Source: Spyradocola sp050942925
Lineage (GTDB): Bacteria; Bacillota; Clostridia; Christensenellales; UBA1750
Length of the DNA stretch: 23,381 bases
Assembly: GCA_050942925.1 (NCBI GenBank)
Contig: JBMNOF010000027.1
Span: forward strand, 1 to 23,381
Reading direction: 5' to 3'
Part shown: positions 23,359-23,381 of the stretch, piece after piece
Layout of the letters: the number at the start of each line of letters is the position of its first letter
Position numbering within the stretch: position 1 is the stretch's first letter
Notes under the pieces: model-generated
What the model was told of the DNA's origin: nothing
Seen by the model: only the letters and a program-made list of their open reading frames with translations
Databases searched by the model: none
Translations under genes and position numbers: made by a program

Positions 23359-23381
23359 GCGGGCGTGGCGGAATGGCAGAC
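23359..23381 (+). tRNA. tRNA-Leu-like, 5' part cut by the window edge
   Basis: GCGGGCGTGGCGGAATGG and the following GCAGAC match the acceptor and D-arm start typical of bacterial tRNA-Leu. The anticodon is outside the window, so the isotype is inferred. Confidence 0.75.

Overview
The window looks like a chromosome segment of a high-GC, spore-forming Clostridia-type Firmicute. This is an inference from a T-box-controlled, long (type 2) isoleucyl-tRNA synthetase, a C4 zinc-ribbon gene next to RNase P RNA, a DegV protein, SpoVB- and GerM-type sporulation proteins, strong AAGGAGG ribosome binding sites, a sigma-A promoter set and a perfect cre (CcpA-type) match. Nearly all of it is housekeeping or sugar-metabolism genes in good condition. 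I saw no insertion sequence, phage gene, CRISPR array or clear horizontal-transfer scar.

Layout. 1-3591: promoter, T-box leader, ileS and terminator. 3616-5228: an RlmI-like methyltransferase and an RluA-type pseudouridine synthase that overlap by ATGA. 5257-8269: a transglutaminase-like lipoprotein, nagA (GlcNAc-6-P deacetylase) and a DedA membrane protein. 8283-9504: a strong promoter, a coiled-coil zinc-ribbon protein and rnpB, ending in a hairpin shared with the convergent degV-family gene (9532-10407, minus strand).

10534-17785: a seven-gene, single-direction sugar operon behind one promoter with a cre site at its start. It encodes a mutarotase-fold protein, an FAD oxidoreductase, a CE7 acetyl-ester hydrolase, a TIM-barrel isomerase/epimerase, a SpoU/TrmH RNA methyltransferase, a Gfo/Idh/MocA dehydrogenase and a YqhD-like alcohol dehydrogenase. 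None of the products has a signal peptide. Together they suggest intracellular deacetylation, epimerisation and oxidation/reduction of an imported acetylated sugar, under carbon-catabolite control. The substrate cannot be read from sequence. 17782-19131 (minus): a SpoVB-like flippase that shares the operon's terminator.

19132-19565 is a 434-base intergenic region. It holds a strong promoter with an A/T-rich upstream tract, an 18-bp inverted repeat at the start site and a T-tailed hairpin only about 75 nt downstream, which together look like a small RNA gene or a short attenuated leader. A second, weaker promoter precedes a GH113-like glycosidase (19566-20504). 20638-22832 holds gerM, rdgB and a YfcE-type phosphodiesterase, which recalls the Bacillus subtilis gerM-rph-ysnA-ysnB locus without rph. 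22870-23381: a consensus promoter and a tRNA array, Arg(TCT), His(GTG), Gln(TTG), Lys(TTT), and the start of a Leu-type tRNA cut by the window edge.

I do not see a clearly unprecedented system. The best leads are the small-RNA candidate at about 19318-19396, the composition of the cre-controlled sugar operon, and the RNA methyltransferase embedded in it.
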